From a virus, in IMG/VR virus record IMGVR_UViG_3300048088_000034, positions 1 through 22,956 of that record: 22,956 bases of DNA; one strand, given 5' to 3'. A model generated the notes under the pieces. The model saw only the letters and a list, made by a program, of their open reading frames with translations, was not told the DNA's origin and ran no database searches. Below, piece by piece: positions 1 through 9,000 of the stretch. Made by a program: the position numbers and the translations under genes. Every line of letters starts with the position of its first letter. Within the stretch, counting starts at the first letter, position 1.

Positions 1-24
1 CTTGCTCAAATCTACTTCGCTCAT
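1..24 (-). CDS. 5' end of an unidentified gene (partial)
   Basis: Only the first eight codons (MSEVDLSK) lie inside the window; the gene continues past base 1. The ATG is preceded by a good Shine-Dalgarno sequence (TAAGGAAGCAA, then ATG), and part of that sequence is the stop codon of the gene at 33-266. This spacing fits translational coupling in one operon. Nothing can be said about the product. Confidence 0.6.
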
Positions 25-32
25 TTGCTTCC

Positions 33-266
33 TTACAGGTTAATCACAATAGATTTAACCGGCTTAACCTTGATGTGACTGTTGATCCAAATTCGATTTG
101 CTTTCCCGATCTGTACCGCATTCAGATCACCCCTGGAATCAAACGTATTGTTGAACTTGATAAAAATCTCATGACCAAACTTAAAAGCCTGCCCATATTC
201 AAGTTGGCCGAAATCGATCAAGTCGGCATCTTCAACCACCTTCACTTCCATATTAGTTGTTGTCAT
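33..266 (-). CDS. Small conserved-type phage protein, unknown function
   Basis: The protein has 77 residues. Its layout (FGQLEYGQAFKFGHEIFIKF, then an NAVQIG segment, then a C-terminal VKPVKSIVINL) resembles a small phage protein type of the form 'L..Gd.F.f.g.lyiK...naV.l..G......V.pv.a.lvi'. That resemblance is from memory and no function is known for the type. I chose the ATG at 266 because it overlaps the end of the upstream gene and has a GGGGT sequence about 7 bases before it. An in-frame ATG at 251 is possible but has no ribosome site. A longer reading would need a TTG start deep inside the upstream gene. The gene belongs to the operon 253-798, 33-266 and the partial gene at 1-24. Confidence 0.7.
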   Translation of the reverse strand: MTTTNMEVKVVEDADLIDFGQLEYGQAFKFGHEIFIKFNNTFDSRGDLNAVQIGKANRIWINSHIKVKPVKSIVINL

Positions 267-798
267 CAGACATACCCCAGTTGAATACTTCATGTTCCAG
301 CGCAGCAAACACAATCTTTTCTTGCGCTGTGAGTTGATAATTCCTATGATAGGAAACGCTACGGTTACAGGATGATTGATATGCGCCCAGACCCTCGATC
401 AGGAAGTTATCCTGACCATCCCAATTCGAGCAGAACAGGCGGTTCATGTACCGGCTCAGACGTTCTTCTTCATATTCATCGAAATCCAAAACGATAGGCA
501 AGATACCTCGCTTCAGATGATGCAGAGAATAGATACCCGACATAAAGTCGGCGTGGTCTGCCGGGCGCAGCGTCGAAAAGACGATATCCAGCGGACGATA
601 ATACACAAAGTTGCCGATATCACCAGCATCGTACTTAGACTTGAATTCAGAAAGAGAAAACATTTCATCAAACGATGCACAGCGATCATACCACCAATCA
701 TACATTTGAGCACGCTCAAGCAACTGCCGGTGTTCGGCCGACAGTTCAAACAAATCACGCAAATCAACTTTGGTAACCGTTTCCATTTCCGAATCCAT
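253..798 (-). CDS. Hypothetical protein, 181 residues
   Basis: I do not recognise this protein. It is acidic and rich in aromatic residues (for example MYDWWYDRC near residue 32 and DEYEEERLSRYMNRLF near residue 106), with no signal peptide, membrane segment or obvious catalytic motif. It is the first gene after an early-type promoter (822-851) and overlaps the following gene by 14 bases. The ATG at 798 has only a weak ribosome site (AAGAATGGA); a second in-frame ATG at 786 cannot be excluded. Its position just downstream of DNA polymerase, behind its own promoter, suggests an early phage protein. That is inference from context only. Confidence 0.75.
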   Translation of the reverse strand: MDSEMETVTKVDLRDLFELSAEHRQLLERAQMYDWWYDRCASFDEMFSLSEFKSKYDAGDIGNFVYYRPLDIVFSTLRPADHADFMSGIYSLHHLKRGILPIVLDFDEYEEERLSRYMNRLFCSNWDGQDNFLIEGLGAYQSSCNRSVSYHRNYQLTAQEKIVFAALEHEVFNWGMSDDNN

Positions 799-821
799 TC
801 CATTCTTAGTTAAGGTACGAA

Positions 822-851
822 ATTATACTATGTAAAGTCGGACGAAGTAAA
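822..851 (-). promoter_or_regulatory. T4-type early promoter for the 253-798 operon
   Basis: On the minus strand the -35 box is TTTACT (bases 851-846) and the -10 box is TATAAT (827-822), with an 18-base spacer. It matches the T4 early-promoter pattern (GTTTACTT and TATAAT, established knowledge) and the other promoters found in this window. The -35 box sits directly against the stem of the polymerase terminator, so its TTTACTT is also that terminator's T-rich tail. Confidence 0.7.
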
Positions 852-879
852 GCCCCTCAGTATGAATATACTGAGGGGC
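845..879 (-). terminator. Rho-independent-type terminator after DNA polymerase
   Basis: Bases 852-863 and 868-879 form a perfect 12-base-pair stem with a 4-base loop (GC-rich base, stem GCCCCTCAGTAT on the plus strand). In the minus direction it is followed by TTTACTTC, a short imperfect T-tract. It lies 8 bases beyond the polymerase stop codon. Confidence 0.75.
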
Positions 880-886
880 CATATGA

Positions 887-3628
887 TTAGCTAAACCAGT
901 CCATTACAGATGCTTGACGAGTAGAACTCCAATTAATAGATTTCAACAGATTATCCAGCAACGATGTAAACGACCGTTCGAAGTTAGACTCATAGTTGAT
1001 ATACTTCTCCAACTTAAACTCTGGCGGCAACTTACCCTGGAAAGCGATACACTCGCAACCATAAGGATTAGGCTGTCTCAGCTCAACAAACTTAATCTTA
1101 TCACCAGACTGAATCTTAGCTATGCCAGGAATCTTATTCTTCTGGATAATATAGTTATGATACAAAGCCGCTTTAACGTGTTTCGGTGCTCCCTTCGTAT
1201 AGACGTTTTCAGGATCGAAATACTTCTCCAATCCATTCACACCCGACGGAGTTGCAACCCGTTCTACCGGCAAAGACATAAACTCTTTCTTCTTCACTGC
1301 GCAGAAGTCTTGCAATTCTTCTTCGGTTCCTTGAAGAGCAATCTTGTATGCTTCCAACATCCAGTCCCGGCAATGCTTCGGAGACGACGCCTTAACTGCA
1401 TCTAGACCAACCGTCTTATGATACAGATCAGGGAAGTAACGAACGCCTTCAGAGTCGGCCACCAACATAGTGTAACGTTTCTTCGCAGACCAGATTGCCG
1501 AAGTCGCAATAACTTCTCGCTTCATGAACATACGCTGATCGTCCGCGTTGACATACTCCGCCAGTTCTTGATAGCAACTGTCGATATAAGGTTCAATCTT
1601 ATCCGAGAACAACTTATCCAGGAAGTTAACAATCTTCTCAACTTCGGTCTTTTGCTGTTCTTCAGTAAACAACTTGTCTACCAGCTTAGACATATCCAGA
1701 TAGCACGAGTCAGTATCCTGATAGATTGCGAAGTTGTGACCGCTTACGACTTCCAGGGTTGTAGCTGCCGGACGGTTAGTGTGGTGAATCTTATGCTCAA
1801 CTTCACCCAACTTCAGAACCTTGTTCATATACTCGTCTAGCTTACGGGCGATCCACAGAATCGACAGCTTACCAGACAACGTGATACCTTCCGCAACCCG
1901 AATATCGAAGAACTCACGGAACCACTTATTGCCGATCGCTCCAAACAGAGAGTTCATCAGAATCTTCAACGAGTGTTGATGAACATCATATGTCGAGATT
2001 TTGATCGCTAGTTCTTCCAACACCATCATTTCTTCAGGAGTCGGCTCACGGTCGCCAATCTTAGCATTCAGATTCACTTCCTCTTGTTCGAAGGCAAGCA
2101 TTTGCTTCTTAACCTTCTTACGAGAATCATAAATCTCCCGCGTCTTTTCATTGAAGATAGACTTCTTGCCTCGACGGAAGAAAGCACGATTCGCCGTCAT
2201 ACACAAGTTATACTTCTTCAGCGCCGACAGATCGACTCGCTTGTTGACCAGATCATCTAGTGTGAAGTTAGGAATATTCCGAACCTCTACCGGCAAATCT
2301 TCAGGTTCAACAATCGTTTCCGCTCCGAGATTGTACTGCTGAATCAAGTGAGGATATAGACTATTCAAGTCACAAGATACGACCCACTTGAATCGGCCAC
2401 CCTTAATTTCCCGGACGAACCCACCGCCAAACTGCGTATCACCTTCATAGACTGATTTGATCTTAGGACGTTGACCGCGATTCACCAGCATCGAATACGT
2501 CAGCGACGACCACGGACGCACTGTTCCAAGCGTATCCTGATAATTCGCCTTACATAGATATGCCAGAATGTACGTCAACTCGAAGAATCGTTTCTTGGCG
2601 TTCATCATAACGATCAGATCGACGTCAACCAAGTTGTATTCTACAGCCTTCTGATAATTCCGAATATACAACGTGTTCAGATTACCTTCATCCGCGTAAT
2701 CAACCTTACCTTCGCCCAGAATCAAACGAGCAACCGTATCCAGCTTTGTGTCATCCGGATTCATATAGCCGTGCTTCTCGAACAATTGCTTGTAGTCGAG
2801 CATCTGGGTTCCGAAGAATTCATAGACGGTTTGTTCTTCACCCCAACCAGTCTTAATCGAATTCTTGTTAACCATGTTCCACGGACTGAGTTTCTTCTTC
2901 ATCGCCTCTCCGCAAACCTTCTCAATACGGTTCGTCAGATACGGATTATCAAAGCCCTCAATATACCAGCCGCTCCAGAAGTTGAAAGCCTTCTGTTGCC
3001 ATAGTCCCACGAAGTCGTTCAGCATATCGAATTCCTCACGGAACCCGCGATACTCAACGTTCAGCTTACCTACGCGGGGATGAGCCGGATTGTGTTTATA
3101 GGTTCCGATGAACTGGCCCTTGAAATACTCCAGACCCCAAACGTAATACTTCTTCTCTACCGTATGATACAGTGTGATCAGATTGATCGGGTGCGCTGCT
3201 TCTTCTGGCTTAGGAAACGGACCATCGATGGGCGCAATCGTACCGTCAGGAAGAACCTCAATATCTCCAGAAAAGGTTTCAATGTCGACAATCGCTCCCT
3301 TAATCTTTGCACCATCATACTTAATCTCACCAGGATAAACTTTGGAGACGAACTGATTCATGATACTCTCAGTACCATAAACGGCGAAACCATCGATATC
3401 TTTGTAAGATTCGATGAAGCTTCTCATTTCCTTACTATCAGAGAATTGAACCGCCTCTAGTGGTTCATCGTGCATCGACATTGCGTCGGCTTTGGCGGCA
3501 TCATTAGTGCGGATATACAACTCAGGCGCAAATTCGATGATCTCAGACTTATGCTTATCATCTTCAAAATAGCGCAGAAAAATCTTGCTACCACGAACAT
3601 CGATGTTCGTGTAAAAATTATCGGACAT
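887..3628 (-). CDS. 43: DNA polymerase, family B, T4 gp43-like
   Basis: Replicative DNA polymerase with 3'-5' proofreading, 913 residues (T4 gp43 is 898). Visible motifs in order: Exo I DIETFSG with D115 and E117; Exo II GFDNPYL with D227; Exo III YNLVDVD with Y331 and D335; motif A DLNSLYP with D420; motif B KILMNSLFGAIGNKW from K555; motif C YQDTDS with D638 and D640; and KKRYTML at 716-722. All catalytic residues are present, so both polymerase and exonuclease should be active. The C-terminus ends QASVMDWFS, a short hydrophobic tail in the place where T4-type polymerases carry the sliding-clamp binding peptide. The ATG at 3628 has a GGAG ribosome site. The gene has its own early-type promoter (3674-3702) and a terminator (845-879), so it is probably one transcription unit. 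Confidence 0.98.
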   Translation of the reverse strand: MSDNFYTNIDVRGSKIFLRYFEDDKHKSEIIEFAPELYIRTNDAAKADAMSMHDEPLEAVQFSDSKEMRSFIESYKDIDGFAVYGTESIMNQFVSKVYPGEIKYDGAKIKGAIVDIETFSGDIEVLPDGTIAPIDGPFPKPEEAAHPINLITLYHTVEKKYYVWGLEYFKGQFIGTYKHNPAHPRVGKLNVEYRGFREEFDMLNDFVGLWQQKAFNFWSGWYIEGFDNPYLTNRIEKVCGEAMKKKLSPWNMVNKNSIKTGWGEEQTVYEFFGTQMLDYKQLFEKHGYMNPDDTKLDTVARLILGEGKVDYADEGNLNTLYIRNYQKAVEYNLVDVDLIVMMNAKKRFFELTYILAYLCKANYQDTLGTVRPWSSLTYSMLVNRGQRPKIKSVYEGDTQFGGGFVREIKGGRFKWVVSCDLNSLYPHLIQQYNLGAETIVEPEDLPVEVRNIPNFTLDDLVNKRVDLSALKKYNLCMTANRAFFRRGKKSIFNEKTREIYDSRKKVKKQMLAFEQEEVNLNAKIGDREPTPEEMMVLEELAIKISTYDVHQHSLKILMNSLFGAIGNKWFREFFDIRVAEGITLSGKLSILWIARKLDEYMNKVLKLGEVEHKIHHTNRPAATTLEVVSGHNFAIYQDTDSCYLDMSKLVDKLFTEEQQKTEVEKIVNFLDKLFSDKIEPYIDSCYQELAEYVNADDQRMFMKREVIATSAIWSAKKRYTMLVADSEGVRYFPDLYHKTVGLDAVKASSPKHCRDWMLEAYKIALQGTEEELQDFCAVKKKEFMSLPVERVATPSGVNGLEKYFDPENVYTKGAPKHVKAALYHNYIIQKNKIPGIAKIQSGDKIKFVELRQPNPYGCECIAFQGKLPPEFKLEKYINYESNFERSFTSLLDNLLKSINWSSTRQASVMDWFS

Positions 3629-3673
3629 ATTTCTCCATATTAAACAACGTTAACTCCTACAGGGTTCACCGAT

Positions 3674-3702
3674 ATTATAGCGGGGATAGTATGTAAAGTA
3701 AA
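3674..3702 (-). promoter_or_regulatory. T4-type early promoter for DNA polymerase
   Basis: On the minus strand the -35 box TTTACT (3702-3697) and -10 box TATAAT (3679-3674) are 17 bases apart. The extended sequence CTTTACTTTACATAC resembles T4 early promoters. The -10 is about 45 bases before the polymerase ATG. The -35 box lies inside the T-tract of the terminator for the upstream gene. Confidence 0.8.
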
Positions 3703-3732
3703 GAAAAATCCTCCAGATTTCTCTGGAGGATT
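3697..3732 (-). terminator. Rho-independent terminator after the 3736-4104 gene
   Basis: An 11-base-pair perfect stem (3707-3717 with 3722-3732, loop TTTC on the plus strand) is followed on the minus strand by TTTTTCTTTACTTT. It starts 3 bases after the stop codon of the gene at 3736-4104 and ends the tail-gene transcript before DNA polymerase. Confidence 0.85.
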
Positions 3733-3735
3733 CTT

Positions 3736-4104
3736 TTATGCATAGCTGATCATCTGATCGTTTTGGTATTGTTGTAGTCGCATGAATCGCGTAACTAAGC
3801 ATTCATCTTCAACCGGGGCAGCAACTTCTTCTCCGGTGTTAGGATCAACCTTGCCCTTGGCACCATCAGCATAAACCGTGCCTAGAGGAATTTGACCTAC
3901 GGTATCTGCCAATGCGTTGTCGGTTTCAGTAGAATTTGAAACGTCCTCTGATACCGGATTTTTACGCTTCTGAACAGCGCCCATTGGCGGAGTGACCAAT
4001 GCTACATTGCCTGAGCTTACGTTATTAGTTGATGTTTCTTCACCGCCATCACCACCGGCAGCATCTTCAACTAACTTCTGAAGGAAGTCTTGAACAGTCT
4101 TCAT
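3736..4104 (-). CDS. Hypothetical protein, low complexity
   Basis: The protein has 122 residues. I do not recognise it. It has a short amphipathic N-terminus (MKTVQDFLQKLVEDAAG), a Gly/Ser/Asn/Thr-rich acidic middle that is probably disordered, and a C-terminal segment (CLVTRFMRLQQYQNDQMISYA) that may be helical. Its ATG overlaps the stop of the upstream gene (TAATG), so the two are translationally coupled. It is the last gene before a strong terminator. Its position at the end of the tail block is compatible with a virion or assembly-related protein, but the sequence does not show this. Confidence 0.75.
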   Translation of the reverse strand: MKTVQDFLQKLVEDAAGGDGGEETSTNNVSSGNVALVTPPMGAVQKRKNPVSEDVSNSTETDNALADTVGQIPLGTVYADGAKGKVDPNTGEEVAAPVEDECLVTRFMRLQQYQNDQMISYA

Positions 4105-4478
4105 TATTCAGCCGCCTCTTTAGACTCAGCAGGAGCGTCCGCTTCCACTGCGACTGGCTCCGCTACCCGCTTCGGGCGTCCAGCCTTCTTAGGGGCTGCA
4201 GCAGGCTCAGGAGCAGCATCCGCAACGGTATCTTCAACCGCTACTTCTTCTGCGGCGACTTCAACTGGCTCGGCAGATGAATCTTGATCGCTTGTAGCAT
4301 CACCTAGCAATTCATCTAGACCGCGATACGATACTAGCAATTCTAGGGAGCCATTAGGACGAACTTGCGACCAACCTTGTGCAGAAGCAACAACATTCAA
4401 TGCGCGGGGCTTTAGAGCTAGTGCGCGAGTCTTCATTGCTTCCTTATCGGCAGCATCAATAGGAGTAAAACGTGACAT
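4104..4478 (-). CDS. Hypothetical protein with Ala/Glu/Pro-rich tail and AT-hook-like GRPKR
   Basis: The protein has 124 residues. Residues 1 to about 58 look folded (MSRFTPIDAADKEAMKTRAL, then a QGWSQVRPNGSLELLVSY segment). The remainder is a low-complexity stretch dominated by Ala, Glu, Val and Pro, interrupted by KKAGRPKR, which resembles an AT-hook (GRP core flanked by basic residues). AT-hooks bind the DNA minor groove, but a single one in a disordered tail is weak evidence. I chose the ATG at 4478, just after the upstream stop, because AAGGGAA lies before it; a longer reading from 4541 would overlap the upstream gene by 62 bases and has no ribosome site. The function is unknown. Confidence 0.75.
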   Translation of the reverse strand: MSRFTPIDAADKEAMKTRALALKPRALNVVASAQGWSQVRPNGSLELLVSYRGLDELLGDATSDQDSSAEPVEVAAEEVAVEDTVADAAPEPAAAPKKAGRPKRVAEPVAVEADAPAESKEAAE

Positions 4479-4479
4479 A

Positions 4480-4941
4480 TTAGGTTCCCTTGTTATAGGT
4501 AGAAAGTTTATCAATAATTGGTTTGAGAGCGTTCGGGTCATAGCGCCATCCTTCAGCTACACCGACAGAATCCGCAACGGTCTCTGAACAAAAGTATTTA
4601 TTCTTGCTATATTGATTGCGTCTTAGGACAAAACCGATCAGACCCAACAGATCATATTTACAACCCTGTTTAATCTTATCATCAAACCAAGACTCTACTA
4701 CAGCAGGATCAATATCCAACTCAACGAAGTCCCAGTCAGAATCCACTAGAGTCTGCCAAACTCCACGCACCGCGTTTGCTTTCAGAACTGCCGACAAGGT
4801 ATAGCTTTGTCCTTGATCATTAGTTTTGGTGATTATCTCAACGTGTGAATATGGTCCGTTTGTCCACCAACGAACCAAGTCTGACCCGATGTTATCGATA
4901 ATCGACGGGTGACGACCTTTGAAAAATGCTACCTTAACCAT
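4480..4941 (-). CDS. Permuted NlpC/P60-like (YiiX type) cysteine peptidase or amidase
   Basis: The protein has 153 residues. It shows the circularly permuted papain-like order: an N-terminal His block (WWTNGPYSHVEII, His near residue 33) and a C-terminal Cys block (KYFCSETVADSVG, Cys near residue 117). The phrase FKGRHPSIIDNIGSDLVRWW is typical of this group. Members hydrolyse amide or peptide bonds, including cell-wall peptides and lipid substrates; the target here is unknown. No signal peptide is seen. The ATG at 4941 has a GGAG ribosome site. The gene starts 52 bases from the divergent tail-tip gene at 4994 and leads into the two low-complexity proteins. It may be a virion or lysis enzyme, but an intracellular role is equally open. 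Confidence 0.8.
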   Translation of the reverse strand: MVKVAFFKGRHPSIIDNIGSDLVRWWTNGPYSHVEIITKTNDQGQSYTLSAVLKANAVRGVWQTLVDSDWDFVELDIDPAVVESWFDDKIKQGCKYDLLGLIGFVLRRNQYSKNKYFCSETVADSVGVAEGWRYDPNALKPIIDKLSTYNKGT

Positions 4942-4952
4942 TTGCCTACTCC

Positions 4953-4960
4953 ATTAAATA
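4953..4960 (+). promoter_or_regulatory. Candidate T4-type late promoter box
   Basis: ATTAAATA on the plus strand lies 33 bases before the only plus-strand structural gene and shares the TAAATA core with the T4 late box TATAAATA (two mismatches). A TAAATA core also lies upstream of the other plus-strand gene. The motif is short and the region is AT-rich, so this is tentative. Confidence 0.3.
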
Positions 4961-4993
4961 TTTTTACTACCGTTTCAAACAAAAGGAAATACT

Positions 4994-5773
4994 ATGTCTT
5001 CTGCAGGACTTCAAGTGTTTGGTGATCACGGATTCGTCCAGATTGACCAAAACTATGTGAATATGGCTCTCATAACTAAAGGCTGGGTCACTTCGTCTTA
5101 TCAAAATGTGGCTGTCTCAAACAACGTTGACCCCAATCCGGCATCATACATTGCTACCGTATCATACACCGGAACCAGCCCTGTTATCTGTATCGATACC
5201 AAGGGCCAATTGGTCAGCTTCTATTACACGTTGCAATCGGGAAACAACTTCACCTTTTGCTTCTTGACGTTTAATTCGTCAGGCCAACCTGCGCCGATGT
5301 CATTCACTTATTATATTTATGACCAAACGCCTAACATTACGCCAGCTCACGTAGGTTTGACGGTTTACAACGCATCCGGTCGAGTCACCTTCAGTTCTGA
5401 TTATGAACCAATGAGAATGATCGGATTTGCTCAGGTTCCTGATAGCTGGAATATTGTCCAAGGTGCTGCAGGAACCTTCCCGGTATATCACCCACCGGCA
5501 TCTACTACACTTGCATCCGGAAGTATCAACCAAAAGATCGCAGTAGGTATTTGTCTACCAAAGATTTATTCTTATACCCTACACCAAGGGTCTAACGATC
5601 AATACTTCCAGACCTTCCTAGTGAATAACGGCAATAACCCTTGTTATGCTACCACAGAAGGGGATGCGGGAACGGGAACGCCATATTGTAATGCTTTCAG
5701 CAACAGCTTCTTGCTTACTCAACCATATGGCTCGCCCATGTTCATTGTTGATATTACTAACCAATATCTCTGA
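4994..5773 (+). CDS. Probable tail-tip or fibre protein with two 'GLxVxN' domains
   Basis: The protein has 259 residues and contains two copies of one domain type. Each begins with a similar phrase: GLQVFGDHGFVQIDQNY at 5-21 and GLTVYNASGRVTFSSDY at 121-137. The same phrase starts the neighbouring minus-strand protein (GLEVYNASGVKTFQSGDY). The rest is rich in Ser, Thr, Tyr and Asn with beta-strand character, as in phage receptor-binding tips. Short 'GLxV.N..G...F' proteins are often encoded next to J-like tail proteins; I recall the name DUF6453 for this type but cannot check it. The ATG follows AAAAGGAAATACT, a good ribosome site. The gene is on the opposite strand to its neighbours, and its stop codon directly abuts the stop of the convergent gene. 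Confidence 0.8.
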   Translation: MSSAGLQVFGDHGFVQIDQNYVNMALITKGWVTSSYQNVAVSNNVDPNPASYIATVSYTGTSPVICIDTKGQLVSFYYTLQSGNNFTFCFLTFNSSGQPAPMSFTYYIYDQTPNITPAHVGLTVYNASGRVTFSSDYEPMRMIGFAQVPDSWNIVQGAAGTFPVYHPPASTTLASGSINQKIAVGICLPKIYSYTLHQGSNDQYFQTFLVNNGNNPCYATTEGDAGTGTPYCNAFSNSFLLTQPYGSPMFIVDITNQYL

Positions 5774-6097
5774 TTATCTCAGACCATATATGATGTAGCC
5801 ATTACAACAACCACCATCCGGTCCCTGAAGGATAGACGGGTCAAAGACCCAACTGATGGTCGCTCCTGATCTTGATACCTTCGCGGGCCAACCTCCCTGA
5901 CCATAGGTTGAGGTGATTGGAGTCGTGGTAGGAAAATACATAACAAATGGAGTACCGGTGGGATCCAATAAGTTATTGTCAGTATATGATCCGTTGTATT
6001 GACCTGTGAAGAAACTACCTTGATATCTGGGGAGATAATCTCCAGATTGAAAGGTCTTTACTCCGCTGGCATTATAAACTTCAAGACCTAAGCCCAT
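5774..6097 (-). CDS. Small tail-tip protein with one 'GLxVxN' domain
   Basis: The protein has 107 residues and starts MGLGLEVYNASGVKTFQS. It is a single-domain relative of the plus-strand protein next door. The middle contains GTPFVMYFPTTTP, comparable to GTFPVYHPPAST in that protein, and the C-terminus is GYIIYGLR. I chose the ATG at 6097 because it overlaps the stop codon of the 1060-residue gene (TAATG) and follows GGGA; the reading from 6103 would use TTG. Coupling to a protein with a J-like C-terminus suggests that it caps or decorates the tip of the tail spike or fibre. That role is inference. Confidence 0.8.
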   Translation of the reverse strand: MGLGLEVYNASGVKTFQSGDYLPRYQGSFFTGQYNGSYTDNNLLDPTGTPFVMYFPTTTPITSTYGQGGWPAKVSRSGATISWVFDPSILQGPDGGCCNGYIIYGLR

Positions 6098-9000
6098 TAC
6101 CAAATCCCCAATCTAATTCTCAAAGTACCATTGGAATCGTAAGTACGAATCCCGTTGTTGTCGATTTCAGTTCTCTGTCCAGTTGATGTGGTTCTCAGCA
6201 AGCCGATACTACCACTAGGACCAGACAACGTTCCGTTCACAGTTCCGCTGAACACACCTCCCGCCGCATTAATTACCCCAGTAAAGTTTGCATTACCGTT
6301 AGAATCAACCGTGAAAGGTGTAGCCACCTTGCTGTTGTCCGGACTTACTAGCTTAAACACACTAGCCTGAACCGCAAAGCTGGATGTCGGATTACCATTG
6401 ATCAAATCATTAACCAATGCGATACCAGAAACATATCCGTTAACATTAGTCTTGATCGCCCACTGTGCCTTGATGTTATTCACATCAGTTGCGCTAGTGG
6501 TTGCCTGAGTCTGGACAGTTGCAAAACTGTAACCATCTACACCGGCTGCTCTCGATCCCACTGCTACCCAATCAATTTGGAATACATCAGAAGCGCTTGT
6601 ATTAGAACCCAAATCAATACGGAGTTGAGTGATCGTGCTTGAAGACCAATCAGAACCTCCAGCAGCAAGATTTGTCATATCCCACTCTAGAACGTACCAA
6701 TCAGCCATTCCCGGATCAGCAGTGATAGTTGCCATATACGAAGAAGAAAATCCGTGACCGGCTGTTGCGTAATACAATGTACCATCCCAACCAGAACCGC
6801 CTGTTCTCTTGACTCTTGCTCTGACCTTGTTATAAGAGGCTCCGTTGATACTGATTATCGGAGACAAAAAGTTAGGGTCATTAGCCGTAGAAGTCAATAA
6901 ACCATATCCGCCAGAAATAGCAAACGTAGCGTGAGTTGCAGTCCAACTACCGGTTACGTTGTTAAAAGGCCAAGTCTGATACGGAGCAAACGAAGCTGCA
7001 TTTCCATTGTTGATTCTGGAAGTAACAGTCTGAATGGCTTGAGCGTTTGCCGAGTCTGCATTAGCACGAGTCGTTGCCTCTGTCGAGATAGCAGAGGTAT
7101 TATCCCCAACTATCGCAGCTAGATTTTGTCTAGCCGTAGCTTCGGCAGTAATCGCATCCGTTCTAGCTTGAACTTCAGTCTGAATCGCTGCTGCATTTTC
7201 ATCGGTTGAAGCCGTCAGCGTCGTGATCAAATCAGATAGAGAACTATCAGCGGCTTGTCTAGCTGTCGCTTCAGCCGTAACCGCTGCGCCTCTATCAGTT
7301 GCTTCCTGTAGGATAGCCGCAGAAATGGCGTCCGTTCTAGCCGCTGCTTCCGACAGAATCTTATTGTTATAATCGACCGCTACTGCTGCTACTTGAGAAT
7401 CAGTATAAGCCTTAGACTCTGAAGGATCATTAACAACATTCCAAGAAGTGCCATCGCTAATATGCAGCTTACCGACTCCAGTAACAGGATCAACAATTGT
7501 ATGAAGGTTATTAACATACAATGTAGGATCAGGCTCAGAACCCGGAACAGACTGACTCAATAGAATTGGCTTATCAAAGGTTACGTGTTTAATGAACACA
7601 GGAGTTTGATTAGATGCCGCATACGTTTGAGTATTGATGTTACCCACTGCCGTTGCCATAGCGTTAGCCACCGCAGGATCAGGGTCGTTATTCTTGATCA
7701 AAGAACTAACTGCTGCCGCAACACCAGCCGCTCCAATACCTACCGCAGCCAAATCGGAAACCCGGAATCCAGTTCCCTTGGATGGAGGGATATCGGGATC
7801 AGAGCTAGAGAAGCCTGAGCTGGTTCCATCACCCGATAAAGTAGCCGATGTAGTTGTACCAGCAGCAGAAGAACCTCCGCTTAGATCATTCAACCCGCCA
7901 GTTGCCGAAGTGTTGCCCGGAGCCAACGTAGTCTGTGTAGCAGGAACTCCGTTAGTCACCCACTTTCTACCACTAGGAGATTGCTTGGATAGATTATTAG
8001 TGAGTTGAGAGTCAGCAGAACCGGCCGCAGACGGGTCGCTGCTTGATCCGGCTGTAAAGCCTAGCGCACCGCCCAACATCGGCGCTCCGCCATCCCTAAG
8101 ATCGTAGGCAACCAGAGCCTCACGGGACAACATATCACCGTAAGAGAATCCGCCGCTCATACCTCCAAACATAGAAGCATTGATGGCAGGAGAATTGATC
8201 TCTCCAGATACCGCCAGCATACCGGTATTCATCTGAACTTTTGGAGCGCCGATGAAGTAGTTACCGCTTGCCTTGAAGATCATATCGCCATCGGTTTGAC
8301 GGTATGACTGACCCTTCACTTGTTGAGTGTAGTTACCCGCAACATGACCATAAGAATCCCCTTGAGCAATTGCATAATGGTCCATAACTGATTTGATCGT
8401 AAATGTTCCTAGAGGGTTAATTTCCCAATAGGTTCCAGTACGATGCGTCATGTTCAAACGCTCTGCTCCAGGAGTATCATCAACTTCACTGAAGTGGCCA
8501 GAGCGAGATTCTGTTACCAAGTTCCAAGGATACTTGCCAGTGTTGCTGGCAGCTTTTGGTTCTATGATAGAAGTGTTTTGAGCAGCGGGGGTCTTTTGCT
8601 CCGACACCGGCGCTGTCGTATCCGGTGTCGGCTCAACTTTTTTTACTGCGTCGTCCGTAGGCTCTTCATCAGACAATACAATCAAAGCAATCTTGTATAG
8701 TGCCATACGGTCGTCTTGACCGTTTAGACCGCCGTTAATTCTCTTGGTGATAGAGACCATATCGCTACGATCAGCATAAGCGTTCAACCCCTTAGAATTC
8801 CAGAACCAACCAGGGCTCATAGCTGCCATAGCAGGTTGAGTTAGCAGATCAGGGTTACTGACGCAGTCAGTGCCGCAAGATTGAGAGAAAGCGCTGTAGG
8901 TAGACTTACCGGTGCATTGGATTAGTCCACGACCCCGGTACTTCCAGCCATCCCCAGAATTCACCGAACCATTACCCATACGATCGCTATATACCACGAT

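Noticed and set aside
914-1840. Plus-strand open frames inside the DNA polymerase gene
   Set aside because: They lie opposite a gene with every expected polymerase motif, have no ribosome sites and no recognisable domains; they are antisense frames.
4950-6100. Invertible tail-tip cassette
   Set aside because: The opposed related genes suggested phase inversion, but I found no inverted repeats of useful length at the borders and no invertase gene nearby; only a 5-base match occurs around 5769-5783.
7585-8700. Plus-strand open frames inside the 1060-residue spike gene
   Set aside because: Low-complexity antisense translations of Gly/Ser/Ala-rich coding sequence without ribosome sites.
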